Below are positions 51,355-60,176 of a stretch of DNA of 64,000 nucleotides, piece by piece; position 1 is the first letter of the stretch, and each line of letters begins with the position of its first letter. Both the position numbers and the translations under genes were made by a program. A model generated the notes under the pieces. That model saw nothing but the letters and a program-made list of their open reading frames with translations, was not told the DNA's origin and made no database searches. Location of the stretch: NCBI GenBank assembly GCA_963817945.1, contig CAWFQH010000001.1, forward strand, positions 62,001-126,000, read 5' to 3'. Source of the DNA: VRUE01 sp963817945 (GTDB lineage Bacteria; Actinomycetota; Thermoleophilia; Solirubrobacterales; 70-9).

Positions 51355-53244
51355 CTACCAGCCGAAGCGTCGGCCCAGGAAGAGGACGCCGCCGAGGGCG
51401 AGGCCACCGGTACCAAGACCGATGCCCAGCGGCGCCCAGGGCTTCGGCGGGGGATCTTCACTCGCTTTGAAAGGCGGCGCCGCCCGGGCTGGTTCGGGCT
51501 CGGTGCCCTCCGGCGCCAGCGTTTCCGGAGTGCCGGGGATCGGCCCGGTGCCGCCAGTCGGCGGCGGCAGCGGGGGCGCGGTCCCCGCCGGAGGGATGGT
51601 GCCGCCTTCGGGCCCGAACGTTTCCGGCAGGGTCGAGGGCGGAATCCCTTCCGACGGTGGAGCGCTTTCCACGGTGGGCGGCGTGATCCGCCCTCCGGGG
51701 GTCGTCGGAATTCCGCCGGTGCTCGTTCTCGGCCGCGGTTCGCGCCCGACGGCGGCGATCGGGAACGGCTGTTCCGCCACCGCCGCGAGCGCCTGGCCGG
51801 TCACCCAGACCGGGGTCTGGTCGCTCTCCGCCGAATAGGTGTAGTGGCCGTCGTCGGCCAGGCGAGAGGCGAGGTAGTCGAGGGCGCTGTTGCCGCCCGC
51901 CCGGATCGAAGCCGGATCGGCGCCAACAGCGAGCATCCCCTGCACTGCCCAGGCGGTGGACTGGGCGTTGACCGCGCCGTTGCCGCCGGTGACGAAACCG
52001 CCGTTTGGGCGCTGGTGCCGGCGCAGGTAGGTGAGCCCGTCCTGGGCGAGCTTGGAGCCCGGCATCGCCTGCATGACCACGGAAGTTCCATCGGCGGTGC
52101 TGACCGAGCCGGGGATGTCGCCCCAGCCGCCATCGCCGTTCTGGACCTGGCCGAGCCAGGACGTGGTGCCGGCCAGCGATCCCGTAGCGCTCGCGGCGCG
52201 GAGAGCCATCACCGCGAAGGCGGTCGACCCGGGCCAGCCCTCGTAAGAGCCGTCAGCGCGCCGGCGTTTGAGCAGCGCCTCGACCAGGTTTCGCCCGCCG
52301 AAGGTACGCGGGTCGATTCCCGCACTCTCGAGGGCGAGGATGGTGCGCGCGAAGTCGCCGCTTCTGCTCAGCGCCCCGACGTTGCGGCGGAGGAAGTCGA
52401 CGGGCGTCTGCCCCGCCTTCGAGACGTCGAGGGGGTTGTGCCCGGCCGCCTCCAGCCCCAGCACCACCCAGGCAGTCGTCTCGGGGCTCGAACTTTCACC
52501 CGCCGAGGGGGCCCAGCCGCCGTCGGCGTTCTGGATCGTTCTCAGCCAGGAGACCGTGACGCCGGTTTCGGCCGCCTGCGCCGGCGCGGGCATCGCCGCC
52601 GGGAGGGCGACCAGCGTCACCGCCAGCAGGGAAGCGGCGGCGGGAACTCGCCACTCAAAGCGCTCGCGGAAGCGGACCAGCATCCGCACCATCGCCGGTC
52701 CGGCGACCAGCGCGAGGACGACGTTGCCGAAAGCGTGGGCGAGGTCGAACGGGATCGCGCGCGACTCCAGGGCCAGGAACCGCTGCAGCGAGAGCTCGCC
52801 TCCATAGGTCGCCATTAGGGAGAAGTTCAGCAGAGCGCCGTACGCGATGCCAGCAAACCCGCAGACGGCCGCCAACACGAAGCGGTTCGGCTGCCACCGC
52901 GCCAGCCCGAGCGCCGCGCCGAGCAGGCCGCACATCCCCCAGCCGGCCATCTGCCACGGCGTCCAGGGGCCCTGCCCGAACCAGAGGTTCGAGACGAGCG
53001 CGGTGAGGGCGCCGACGGCGAACCCTGGCGCAGGGCCGAGCGCGTAGCCGGCGAAGAGGACGATGTCGGTGGTTGGCTTGACGTTCGGGAAGGCCGCGAA
53101 GGCAATGCGCCCGGCGATCGCCATGGCAGCGAGGGCAGCGACCAGGGCAACGACCTGCGAGCTCGGTCGCGTCCGCTCGTACCAGGCGAAGCCGGCAAAC
53201 AGCACCGCGCCGAGGATCAGGAAGCTGGCGAGCGCCCAGCTCAT
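51355..53244 (-). CDS. ECF transporter S component fused to an extracytoplasmic alpha/alpha-toroid domain
   Basis: A 629-residue mosaic. Residues 1-190 form a ~6-helix ECF substrate-binding component (KPTTDIVLFAGYALGPAPGF, WGMCGLLGAALG, GIAYGALLNF). A hydrophobic segment follows (ASLLAVTLVALPAAMPAPAQA, about 204-224, split by prolines). Residues 228-500 carry squalene-cyclase/prenyltransferase-type repeats (QNADGGWAP at 238, QNGDGGWGD at 368, QRPNGGF at 411). Residues 500-600 are a proline/threonine/glycine-rich linker and 603-625 a C-terminal membrane anchor. No catalytic DxDD of hopene cyclases is seen. The same toroid fold forms the alpha-domain of transcobalamin. With the riboswitch upstream this probably presents B12 to its own channel; substrate is inferred. 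Confidence 0.82.
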   Translation of the reverse strand: MSWALASFLILGAVLFAGFAWYERTRPSSQVVALVAALAAMAIAGRIAFAAFPNVKPTTDIVLFAGYALGPAPGFAVGALTALVSNLWFGQGPWTPWQMAGWGMCGLLGAALGLARWQPNRFVLAAVCGFAGIAYGALLNFSLMATYGGELSLQRFLALESRAIPFDLAHAFGNVVLALVAGPAMVRMLVRFRERFEWRVPAAASLLAVTLVALPAAMPAPAQAAETGVTVSWLRTIQNADGGWAPSAGESSSPETTAWVVLGLEAAGHNPLDVSKAGQTPVDFLRRNVGALSRSGDFARTILALESAGIDPRTFGGRNLVEALLKRRRADGSYEGWPGSTAFAVMALRAASATGSLAGTTSWLGQVQNGDGGWGDIPGSVSTADGTSVVMQAMPGSKLAQDGLTYLRRHQRPNGGFVTGGNGAVNAQSTAWAVQGMLAVGADPASIRAGGNSALDYLASRLADDGHYTYSAESDQTPVWVTGQALAAVAEQPFPIAAVGREPRPRTSTGGIPTTPGGRITPPTVESAPPSEGIPPSTLPETFGPEGGTIPPAGTAPPLPPPTGGTGPIPGTPETLAPEGTEPEPARAAPPFKASEDPPPKPWAPLGIGLGTGGLALGGVLFLGRRFGW

Positions 53245-54950
53245 CCCCGTCCCTCCAGCGCGCCGACACCCTGCTCGGGAGTGACGACCCCGGGCAGGTC
53301 GAGGATCCGTGCGACCTCGGTCGCGAAGTACCAGCCACCCGAGAGGATTTCGGCGGCGGCGCCGTCGGCGATGGTGACCCCGTCGCCGAGGAGGACTACG
53401 CGCTCCGCGAAGCCGGCGGCGAACTCGACGTCGTGGGTGGCAACCACCAAACCGGCGCCGTCCTCGGCCATCTGCTCGATCAGTTCGGCCAGCTCGCCCT
53501 TGCGGGCTCGGTCCATGCCCCGCGTCGGCTCGTCGAGCGCGACCAGCCCCGGCAGCTCTTCGCCGTTCATCCGTCCCGCCAGCGCGATCGCCAACGCCAG
53601 CCGCTGCCGCTCGCCGCCGGAGAGATCGCGTGGGTCCGCCTCAAGCGCCCCCTCCAGGCCCACCGCCCGCAGCGCCGCCCTCCCCTCGTCGCCCGGCAGC
53701 TCGTCCCCGACCCGCTCGCGCACCAGGTAGTCGCCGGGGTTCTGGGTCAGCAGGGCGAATCCACCCGGCACCTGCGCCTTCCCACGGACTGGCTTGACGA
53801 GTTCGGCAAGCGTCCGCAGCAGCGTGCTCTTGCCCGCTCCGTTGCGTCCCATCAGCGCCACGCGCTCCCCACGTTCGATCCGCAGATCAATACCCCGTAG
53901 GACGTCTCGCGCTGTCTCTCCATCGTCCAGCTCCACCCACAGGTCGCGCGCTTCGGCTGCGGTGGCGATGGGAGAGGGCCGGGGGGTCTGACTCCTCGCT
54001 GGGTTTTTCGCCTTTGAGTGGACATCTCTCGCCGAGGTGGCGGTGCGAAAAACAGGACGCCGCTCGTCGTAAGACCCCCCGGCCCTCTCTCCCGCGACCG
54101 CTTCCTTCGACGCCAAGATGCCCCGGGCATCGCGAACTCCCGTGGGAAGGGGTTCGATGCCACTGAGGGAGAACATGCGAGCGGCTGGGGTCTCCAAAGC
54201 TAGGTCGGCCTCCTGCGCCCAGGCGAGGAAGTCGCGGGGGGCGCCGTCGAAGGCGATCGAGCCGGAGTCCATGGCGACGACGCGATCGGCGGCGGCGAGG
54301 CAACGCTCCAGGCGGTGCTCAGCGAGGAGGATCGTCACCCCCCACTCCTCATTGAGCCGGCGCAGCAGCCAGATCAGCTCGTCGCCGGCGACCGGGTCGA
54401 GCTGGGAGGTGGGCTCGTCGAGGAGCACGAGCTTTGGGCGGGTGACAAGAGCCGCGGCCAAAGCCACTCTTTGCAGCTCCCCTCCCGAAAGCGTGTCCAC
54501 CGTCCTGTCGAGCAGGTGGGGGATCGCGAGGGCGAGGGCTACCTCCTCGATCGCCCGGGCACGCGCGGGCGCGGGCTCGCCGCGCATCTCCAGCGGCAAC
54601 CCGATCTCGGCGGCGACCGTGGTCGATACGACCTGGGTCTCGGGGTCCTGGGCGACGTAGCCGACGGCAACCGCGAGCTCGCCCGGCCCCGCCTGCAAGG
54701 CGTCGATGCCGGCGACGCCGATGCTGCCATCGATTTCGCCTCCGTGGAAATGGGGGACGAGGCCGCAGGCGGCACGAAGGAGAGTCGACTTGCCGCAGGC
54801 AGAGCGGCCGGCAAGCAGAACGAGCTCTCCGGCGTCGAGCGTCAGCGAGACACCATCAAGGGCGGGACGGGCGCCGTTGGGATAGGTGTAGGTGACCGTG
54901 GCCAGCTCCAGCGTCGGCGCCAGCCGGGCTGGGGTCGCCACGTCAGGCAC
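53241..54950 (-). CDS. ECF transporter double ATPase (EcfA-EcfA' fusion)
   Basis: A 569-residue protein with two ABC ATPase domains. First: Walker A GRSACGKST (48-56), Q-loop VAQDPETQ, LSGGE at 154, DEPTS near 178 and an EHRL switch. Second: GRNGAGKST (368-376), LTQNPGDYL, LSGGERQ at 443 and DEPTRGMD near 473, THDVEFA. A low-complexity linker (about 255-330) joins them. It energises the EcfT/EcfS complex. GTG at 54950 overlaps the ecfT stop by eight bases and is preferred over the open frame running to 55145. Confidence 0.9.
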   Translation of the reverse strand: MPDVATPARLAPTLELATVTYTYPNGARPALDGVSLTLDAGELVLLAGRSACGKSTLLRAACGLVPHFHGGEIDGSIGVAGIDALQAGPGELAVAVGYVAQDPETQVVSTTVAAEIGLPLEMRGEPAPARARAIEEVALALAIPHLLDRTVDTLSGGELQRVALAAALVTRPKLVLLDEPTSQLDPVAGDELIWLLRRLNEEWGVTILLAEHRLERCLAAADRVVAMDSGSIAFDGAPRDFLAWAQEADLALETPAARMFSLSGIEPLPTGVRDARGILASKEAVAGERAGGSYDERRPVFRTATSARDVHSKAKNPARSQTPRPSPIATAAEARDLWVELDDGETARDVLRGIDLRIERGERVALMGRNGAGKSTLLRTLAELVKPVRGKAQVPGGFALLTQNPGDYLVRERVGDELPGDEGRAALRAVGLEGALEADPRDLSGGERQRLALAIALAGRMNGEELPGLVALDEPTRGMDRARKGELAELIEQMAEDGAGLVVATHDVEFAAGFAERVVLLGDGVTIADGAAAEILSGGWYFATEVARILDLPGVVTPEQGVGALEGRG

Positions 54951-55881
54951 GCGCTGCCTCCGAGCGACGGATCGCCGCCGCTGGGCCCTGGCGGGCAGGC
55001 CGCCGACGGCGAGCGATTGGCCCGAGCCCCGCCAGCGCCACAAAACCGGAGACGAAGAGAGTCGATGGAGCGACGCCGACTTCGACGGTCGGGTAGGCGG
55101 CAAATGAGTCTGCCCCGAGCAGCTTGGCTCCGATCGCCACCGCAAGTAGGATCGTCCCGATCGCGTAGAAGCGGGTGTCGAAGCGCGAGCGCCGGCAGTC
55201 AGGGCAGCCGGCGCAATCCGCCCGCGGCGCGTCGAGGCCGTAGCCGCGCAGCTCCAGGGTGGCCGCGACGTCGACCGCGCGGTCCAGCGAGCCGGCGAGC
55301 AGCCGGCGCACCAGAGCCGCCCGGCCGAGCGGCGCCGCGGCCGGGCCGCGCAGGCGGCCGGCGTCGCGCAGGCGGCCGGCGTCAGCAGCCGCCACAGGGA
55401 CGAAGCGGGAGATCAGCGTTGCGGTCAGAGCCGAGCGGCCGGCGACCGGCCGCAGCGCCCGCAGCACCCGGTCGGGGTCCACGCAGGCCGAGTAGACGGC
55501 GAAGGCGATCATCACGACCACGGCGCGGAGGCCGAAGACGCAGCCGTCGGCGATCGCCTCGGCGGTGACGTTCACCTGCCCGAAGAGCGGCCACTCCCCG
55601 AGCCGCGCCCAAACGGTCTCGCCACGGCTGACGACGAGCGCGTTGACGACGACGATCGGCAGGGCGATGGCCAAGCCGAGCTTGACGGCCGAGCGCACCG
55701 CTCGTCCCGCCCCCGCCAGCCAGCCAGCGAGCGCTGCAGCGGCCCCAACGGCGGCGAGAACGACAGGGCTCGAGTAGAGGAAGGCGACGACGACGAGAGC
55801 GCCGAGGTAGGCGACGGCAGCGCCGGGCGAAGCCGCCTGCAGTGGTCCGGGGCGGGGCGCGTACGCGAACGGCGACCTCAT
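54943..55881 (-). CDS. ECF transporter transmembrane component EcfT
   Basis: A 312-residue membrane protein with N-terminal hydrophobic helices, the cytoplasmic coupling helices containing GRLRDAGRLRG and LELRGYG (the two Arg-Gly motifs that dock on the ATPases), and two C-terminal helices. A CAGCPDC cysteine pair in the loop after the second motif is unusual and could bind metal or form a disulfide. ATG overlaps the lipoprotein stop as ATGA. Confidence 0.88.
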   Translation of the reverse strand: MRSPFAYAPRPGPLQAASPGAAVAYLGALVVVAFLYSSPVVLAAVGAAAALAGWLAGAGRAVRSAVKLGLAIALPIVVVNALVVSRGETVWARLGEWPLFGQVNVTAEAIADGCVFGLRAVVVMIAFAVYSACVDPDRVLRALRPVAGRSALTATLISRFVPVAAADAGRLRDAGRLRGPAAAPLGRAALVRRLLAGSLDRAVDVAATLELRGYGLDAPRADCAGCPDCRRSRFDTRFYAIGTILLAVAIGAKLLGADSFAAYPTVEVGVAPSTLFVSGFVALAGLGPIARRRRPARQGPAAAIRRSEAARA

Positions 55882-56803
55882 TGCTCGGCTGGGATCGGCA
55901 GGGGCACCACTCCCCCATTCTGCCCGGCGACCGCATAGCGGCCCCGCAAATCGGTGACGTCCAGCATCTCAGCGGCCGCGTCCACACCGGCCGCCGTGGT
56001 GCCGCTGACGATCCACACCGGCGGCGCGTCGAAGCGCCGGGTCGCGGCGACCAGCCCGGCGCCCGCCCCGAAGGTGCGGGCCGCCTCCCCCGCTTCGTCG
56101 AGGCCGACGAGGCGGAAGCTTCCTCCTAGCGGTACGAGCTCCGCGAACACGCCGCTCGCCTCGGGGCCGTCCTCCAGCTGCGCCGCGGCCGCGTCCTGCC
56201 GCAGCCGCGCCCAGGGGCCGACCAGGACGCGGATCGCGTCCTCGGTCCCGGCAGGAGACACAGTCACCCCGGCGCCCTGGAGCCTGCCCCGCACCGTCCC
56301 GCAGGCCGGACCACCGCCGCGGCACTCCACCGCGACCGGGTGTCGCTCGCCTGCATAGCCGTCAAGGAAAGGCTGCGGCCAGGAGCCCACCACCGCGGGC
56401 ACGCGCAGCGCCGTCGACCAGTCCCGGTAGTCCCACCAGATCGCCTCGCCGCCGTCCAGCTCATAATCGGCAGCGCCGACCGTCGACTCGACGCCGTTGA
56501 CGTAGAAGAGCCAGTCCAAGGCGCGGCCGTCCGCCCGCTCGGCTTCGAGACCGTCAATCGACTGCACGAAGCCACCGCCGTAGCGGGTCGAGATCTCGGC
56601 TCCGCCTTCCAGCACCCGCATCACGGTGTCCGACTCGGCGACCTGCTCGCCTTCGACGAAGGCGAGTCTTCCGCCCCGTAGTCGCGGGTCACGGTCAGCG
56701 AGACCTCGCCGACCCCCTCGCCTGGGCCAAGGCCGCAGCCGGCAGCCGCGAGCGCTGCGCCAAGCAGCGCGATCGCGACCGCCGTGCCGCGGCACCGGCT
56801 CAC
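55878..56803 (-). CDS. DUF4430 lipoprotein, candidate transcobalamin beta-domain homologue (frameshifted)
   Basis: The N-terminus MSRCRGTAVAIALLGAALAAAGC is split here by its lipobox (AAAGC, Cys23): a lipoprotein signal. The frame is broken near 56671-56677 after TVTRDYGA and resumes with GRLAFVEGEQVAES; one added base restores 308 residues. The DUF4430 domain follows, with LDWLFYVNGVESTVGAADY cut around the WLFYVNG turn, and ELDGGEAIWWDYRDW. The C-terminal half (VPAVVGSWPQPFLDGYAGER onward) is a second domain without a known name. It is probably anchored outside the membrane beside the ECF complex. Confidence 0.85.
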
Positions 56804-56807
56804 GGCA

Positions 56808-57551
56808 TCAGCCTTTGGGGCATTTCCCGCTGACGCAAACGCTCTCCCGATTCGAGGGGATGTCTTTGCCGTGGCGGGCGATCAGGCGCGCAGGCTGCGC
56901 CAGCACGACCGTGGTGCGGCCATCACCCCCGGTGGGAGCCTCGGCGCCGCTCACGGTCACCCCCGCGGCCGGCTTCTTCCTGCCCTTCTCGTCGTAGGAG
57001 AAGACGCGAACAGTGAACGGATGTCCGAGCGTAACCCGATCCGGAGCCACAAGCGCCAGCTCATCCGGGTAAGGGAAGGCCGCCAGCGCCCACAGCACCT
57101 CGTCGCCGGCGCGCACCTTTACCGCTTCGCCGCCGAGTTCCGGGTTGACATGGTTGACCTTCAGGTACCAAGAGAGCTTCGAGGTCGCTTCGGAGCCGCC
57201 GATCCCGCATAGGCCCAAGCCGAAGTCAAAGGCGTCGGTGAGCAACAGCGGCTGCAGCGATGGCGTCGACTTGGCAGCCCGGCCCAGCAGCCCGAGCGCG
57301 GTCGCTCCTTTGACCGTCACCGACTCGCCGCTGCCGCCGGTCGCTTTGCCGAAGCAGGTGGCTTTGGGACTGGTGGGGACTGACGTCGTGCCCGCCTGCA
57401 GCGTCTGTTCGGTCAGCACCTTGCCGCCGCTGCCCACCACCCGCAGGTCGGCAGGGACGCCTTTGGCCACCGCGACCGCCGCGGTCGAGAGAGCGAGAAC
57501 GAAAGCAAGCGCACACGCGGCGACCAGCCGGAATGGAATGAGTCTTGGCAT
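56808..57551 (-). CDS. Secreted DUF4430-type protein under the cobalamin riboswitch
   Basis: A 247-residue exported protein. A Sec signal peptide (LVAACALAFVLALSTAAVAVA) ends near residue 30. The region about 35-165 has the DUF4430 pattern: FDFGLGLCGIGG, SWYLKVNHVNPELGGEAV and VRAGDEVLWALA. A beta-rich Ig-like end (VTLGHPFTVRVFSYDEKGR) and paired cysteines (CVSGKC) follow. It is the first gene after the riboswitch and five bases ahead of the lipoprotein gene. Candidate B12-binding or co-binding factor. Confidence 0.8.
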   Translation of the reverse strand: MPRLIPFRLVAACALAFVLALSTAAVAVAKGVPADLRVVGSGGKVLTEQTLQAGTTSVPTSPKATCFGKATGGSGESVTVKGATALGLLGRAAKSTPSLQPLLLTDAFDFGLGLCGIGGSEATSKLSWYLKVNHVNPELGGEAVKVRAGDEVLWALAAFPYPDELALVAPDRVTLGHPFTVRVFSYDEKGRKKPAAGVTVSGAEAPTGGDGRTTVVLAQPARLIARHGKDIPSNRESVCVSGKCPKG

Positions 57552-57584
57552 TTAAGCCACCCTTTCCTCGAGGGTTGTCATGGC

Positions 57585-57750
57585 TGGCCGGGGACAGGTC
57601 TCCTGGCTTCCGGGATAGTCGGCCGCACCTTCCCGGGAGCTCCGTGTCGCCCCAGTGGCTGACGCAATAAGCGCCTGCGGCTTCCTTGGCCCGGTCACAG
57701 TGGCGGGACCGCGCCGGCTTCGCACCGGACTTCCCTTGACCACCGACCGT
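57585..57750 (-). promoter_or_regulatory. Cobalamin riboswitch
   Basis: On the minus strand the leader shows the B12 aptamer: GGGAAGTCCGGTGCGAAGCC, GCGGTCCCGCCACTGTGAC with the conserved GCCACTG, and AGCCAGGAGACCTG (B12 box). Downstream, ACCCTCGAGGAAAGGGT can fold and hide AAAGGGTGG, the ribosome-binding site of the gene starting at 57551. B12 binding should lower expression of the transport operon. Confidence 0.92.
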
Positions 57751-57814
57751 ATGTGGCGGCGAGTCTATCCGACGTACAGCGACAACCGGTTTCGACTCAC
57801 AGCCCGGTCCATGC

Positions 57815-58399
57815 CTAGCGTCGTTTCCTGAAAGACGCTTTCCTGTCATCTGCGGGACTGCGAGCCGAGAGGAAGCTCGAAAGGAAGATGGTCGCCGACT
57901 TAGCCTGTGCTTCCTTCTCAGCTTTCGTCTTTGGCAGTCGCTGACTTGCTTTGTCCTGCACCTCCAAGACGGAGTCGAGGAAGTCTCGGGTGAGTTCTCC
58001 GATTTCCTCGATTCCCGCCCGATCGAGGATCAGTGGGGTCCAACTGAGCTCACCGGGTGGATCGTCGAAGAGTCCCGCCTCCATCGAGGCTCGTGCGTCG
58101 TCGAGGAACTCCCTCAGGATGCGTGCCGAGACGCTATTTCGTACGACGTCGGGGAAGTCGTCCCAGGCATTCGGCGGAATCACGGTCGGCGTCGCCGCCC
58201 GGTAGAAGTGCTCCACAGCACCCCGCCGGGGGACCTCATGGTCTTTCACTATCAGCCCATGGTCTCGAAGCACCGTCGTGTGGTAGCTGACCTGACTTAT
58301 GCCCTCGTGCAGCTCGTCGGAGATCGCTTTCGGACTAGCGACGCGGTCGGCAAAGATCGCGAGGATCCGGACCCGCAGCGGGTGACCCAGCGCTTTCAT
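57815..58399 (-). CDS. Winged-helix (ArsR-like) transcriptional regulator
   Basis: A 194-residue regulator starting MKALGHPLRVRILAIF, with recognition helix region ISQVSYHTTVLRDHGLI and wing RRGAVEHFYRA. The C-terminal half has the family pattern AGLFDDPPGELSWTPLILDRAGIEE. In-frame codons upstream would encode a basic segment (ALKRLPPNHKL) but no ATG or GTG start is found there. It diverges from the next paralogue and lies beside the riboswitch; a role in B12 uptake is possible but unsupported. Confidence 0.8.
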   Translation of the reverse strand: MKALGHPLRVRILAIFADRVASPKAISDELHEGISQVSYHTTVLRDHGLIVKDHEVPRRGAVEHFYRAATPTVIPPNAWDDFPDVVRNSVSARILREFLDDARASMEAGLFDDPPGELSWTPLILDRAGIEEIGELTRDFLDSVLEVQDKASQRLPKTKAEKEAQAKSATIFLSSFLSARSPADDRKASFRKRR

Positions 58400-58752
58400 C
58401 AGCTTGTGGTTGGGGGGCAGCCGTTTCAGCGCTCCCCCCTTGGCGCGGGTCGACGGTGCAGCCTTAGGCTTTTCTTTCCGAGCACTGGACTTGTCTTCAG
58501 GCTGAAAACAGCCGACGAACTGCTCTTAGGGCGCCTGGGCTGTCTTCCCTCTGCCACGCAAGCCTTTCTCTTCATCCGATTAGAACAGTTGAAGTAGTTC
58601 TTAAAAACCGTGCTGGCAGCCTAAAAGAATCGGGCACCTAGATTCACTTCGAGATATGCGTCCGAAAGCTTCGACTCATTGGTCTCTGGACCCAGAGGGA
58701 AGAGCATGAGCGGTTTCTTGCCGCCCTTTGATAAGCATTAGATGTTCGCTCA
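58400..58752. other. Divergent intergenic region between two regulator genes
   Basis: About 350 bases, AT-richer in the middle (TTCTTAAAAACC near 58598). It must hold promoters for both divergent winged-helix genes. I see no repeat or RNA gene. The part next to 58400 could encode a short basic N-terminal extension of the minus-strand regulator. Confidence 0.4.
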
Positions 58753-60045
58753 GTGTCATGGCGATCATTGCGAAAACTTGTGGCGGAACAGATCCTTGAC
58801 AGATCGGAGAGTCATTCGTTGGCACGCCTTGCGGTCGTGTATGCCAGTCGATTGCGCATGAAGATCGTCACCGACCTGTATCTGCGCCCGATGAGCCCGA
58901 GTCAGTTCCACACTGCGTTCGGAGGAGGATCCGTATCCCGGGTCGACTACCACTTCAAGAAGCTTGCCGAGTCAGGCTGGCTCGAACTCATCCAGACCAA
59001 AACGGGGGGAGCGCGACGCAGCGCCACCGAGCATTTCTATCGCGCAAATGATCTTGCGGTCTGCGACTTGGAAAGGTGGTCCCAGCTGCCGCCGTCGATC
59101 CAAGCCACCTCCAGCCTGATGACGCTCGAGCACTTCACTGAGCAAATCGTAACCGCCATCGAGGCCGATACGTTCGATGCACGCCCAGATCGCCATCTCA
59201 GCTGGATGCCGGTTTACTTGGATCGGCTGGGCTGGAAGCGCGTTATGGAAGCCCTTAATGATGCTTTCGAGGTAATCAATAAAGAGCAAGCTGAAGCGAA
59301 TCTGCGTCTCGCCGAGTCGGGCGAGAAACCCGCTTTTGCGACCGTAGGGCTTGCGGGCTTCGAGTCCGCTGCCTCCATCGACCGCCAGGGCCTCTCCAAT
59401 GCCAACGGCCTATTCCCTCCACCGGGCAGGACTCCAGTACGAAGCCCGCGCGACGCGACGTTCGTCTTTCCGATCCAGATCGCCAAAGTCCTAGCCGACC
59501 CGCTCGCGCTCCAGATTATTTCCGAGGCAAACCTGAGAGAGATGAGTGCCTCGCAATTCCGGGATGAATTTGGCGGTGGTGCGGCGTCGGACCTTGATCG
59601 GCGCTTCAAACGACTCACCAGCGCCGGGTGGCTCGAAATAACCTCGGTCAAAACCGGAGGCAGTCGCCGAGGTGCCAAGGAGTATTTCTATCGGGCCCCT
59701 CAGCCAGCGATCCCCGACAAGAAAGCTTGGTTCGCAGCGCCAATGAAGACCCGAGAAACCATCACCTGGAGATCTTTCGCACAGCTACGGGAAAACGCTA
59801 TAGACGCGATTGAAGCCGGTACGTTCGACGCTCGCAGCGACCGCCATCTCACCTGGTCTCTTCTTCGCCTGGATCAGCGCGGGTGGGACCAGATTCTGTG
59901 CATCGTCGATGCGGCTTCCAAAGCGCTCAAGGGAGAAGAGCAGCACGCCCGGGACCGTATGGCCAGTTCAGGTGAGCGCCCGATCCCGGCCCTTGTCGCC
60001 CTGACCGCCTTCGAATCACCCACCCACGGTCTAAAAACCCTTTGA
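58753..60045 (+). CDS. Tandem-duplicated winged-helix regulator
   Basis: A 430-residue protein made of two copies of the same module (about 20-205 and 240-425). Each has a winged helix (MSPSQFHTAFGGGSVSRVDY / MSASQFRDEFGGGAASDLDR), a wing with TKTGGARRSATEHFYRA / VKTGGSRRGAKEYFYRA, and the family C-domain (ADTFDARPDRHLSWMPVYLD / AGTFDARSDRHLTWSLLRLD) ending GLAGFES / ALTAFES. The start is GTG. The internal duplication would let one chain act as an obligate dimer. Ligand unknown. Confidence 0.82.
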   Translation: MSWRSLRKLVAEQILDRSESHSLARLAVVYASRLRMKIVTDLYLRPMSPSQFHTAFGGGSVSRVDYHFKKLAESGWLELIQTKTGGARRSATEHFYRANDLAVCDLERWSQLPPSIQATSSLMTLEHFTEQIVTAIEADTFDARPDRHLSWMPVYLDRLGWKRVMEALNDAFEVINKEQAEANLRLAESGEKPAFATVGLAGFESAASIDRQGLSNANGLFPPPGRTPVRSPRDATFVFPIQIAKVLADPLALQIISEANLREMSASQFRDEFGGGAASDLDRRFKRLTSAGWLEITSVKTGGSRRGAKEYFYRAPQPAIPDKKAWFAAPMKTRETITWRSFAQLRENAIDAIEAGTFDARSDRHLTWSLLRLDQRGWDQILCIVDAASKALKGEEQHARDRMASSGERPIPALVALTAFESPTHGLKTL

Positions 60046-60176
60046 AGAGGCGCACAGCGCAGCTGATGCCAGCTGCTGCGTCTACGGATGTTCGTCCAAT
60101 CTGCTTGGCCTGTTTGCTCTCATCCTCCTAAGGTCGGGCGGCATCAGGAAACCAATCCGTTTATTTGGGAGGGGCT

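Noticed and set aside
51355..53244. Squalene-hopene cyclase or prenyltransferase enzyme
   Set aside because: The toroid repeats match the fold but no DxDD catalytic motif is seen, and the domain is fused to an ECF S component in a transport operon.
58208..58597. Plus-strand frame of 129 codons opposite the regulator leader
   Set aside because: No recognisable family, start or ribosome site; lies mostly opposite the minus-strand regulator and its upstream region.
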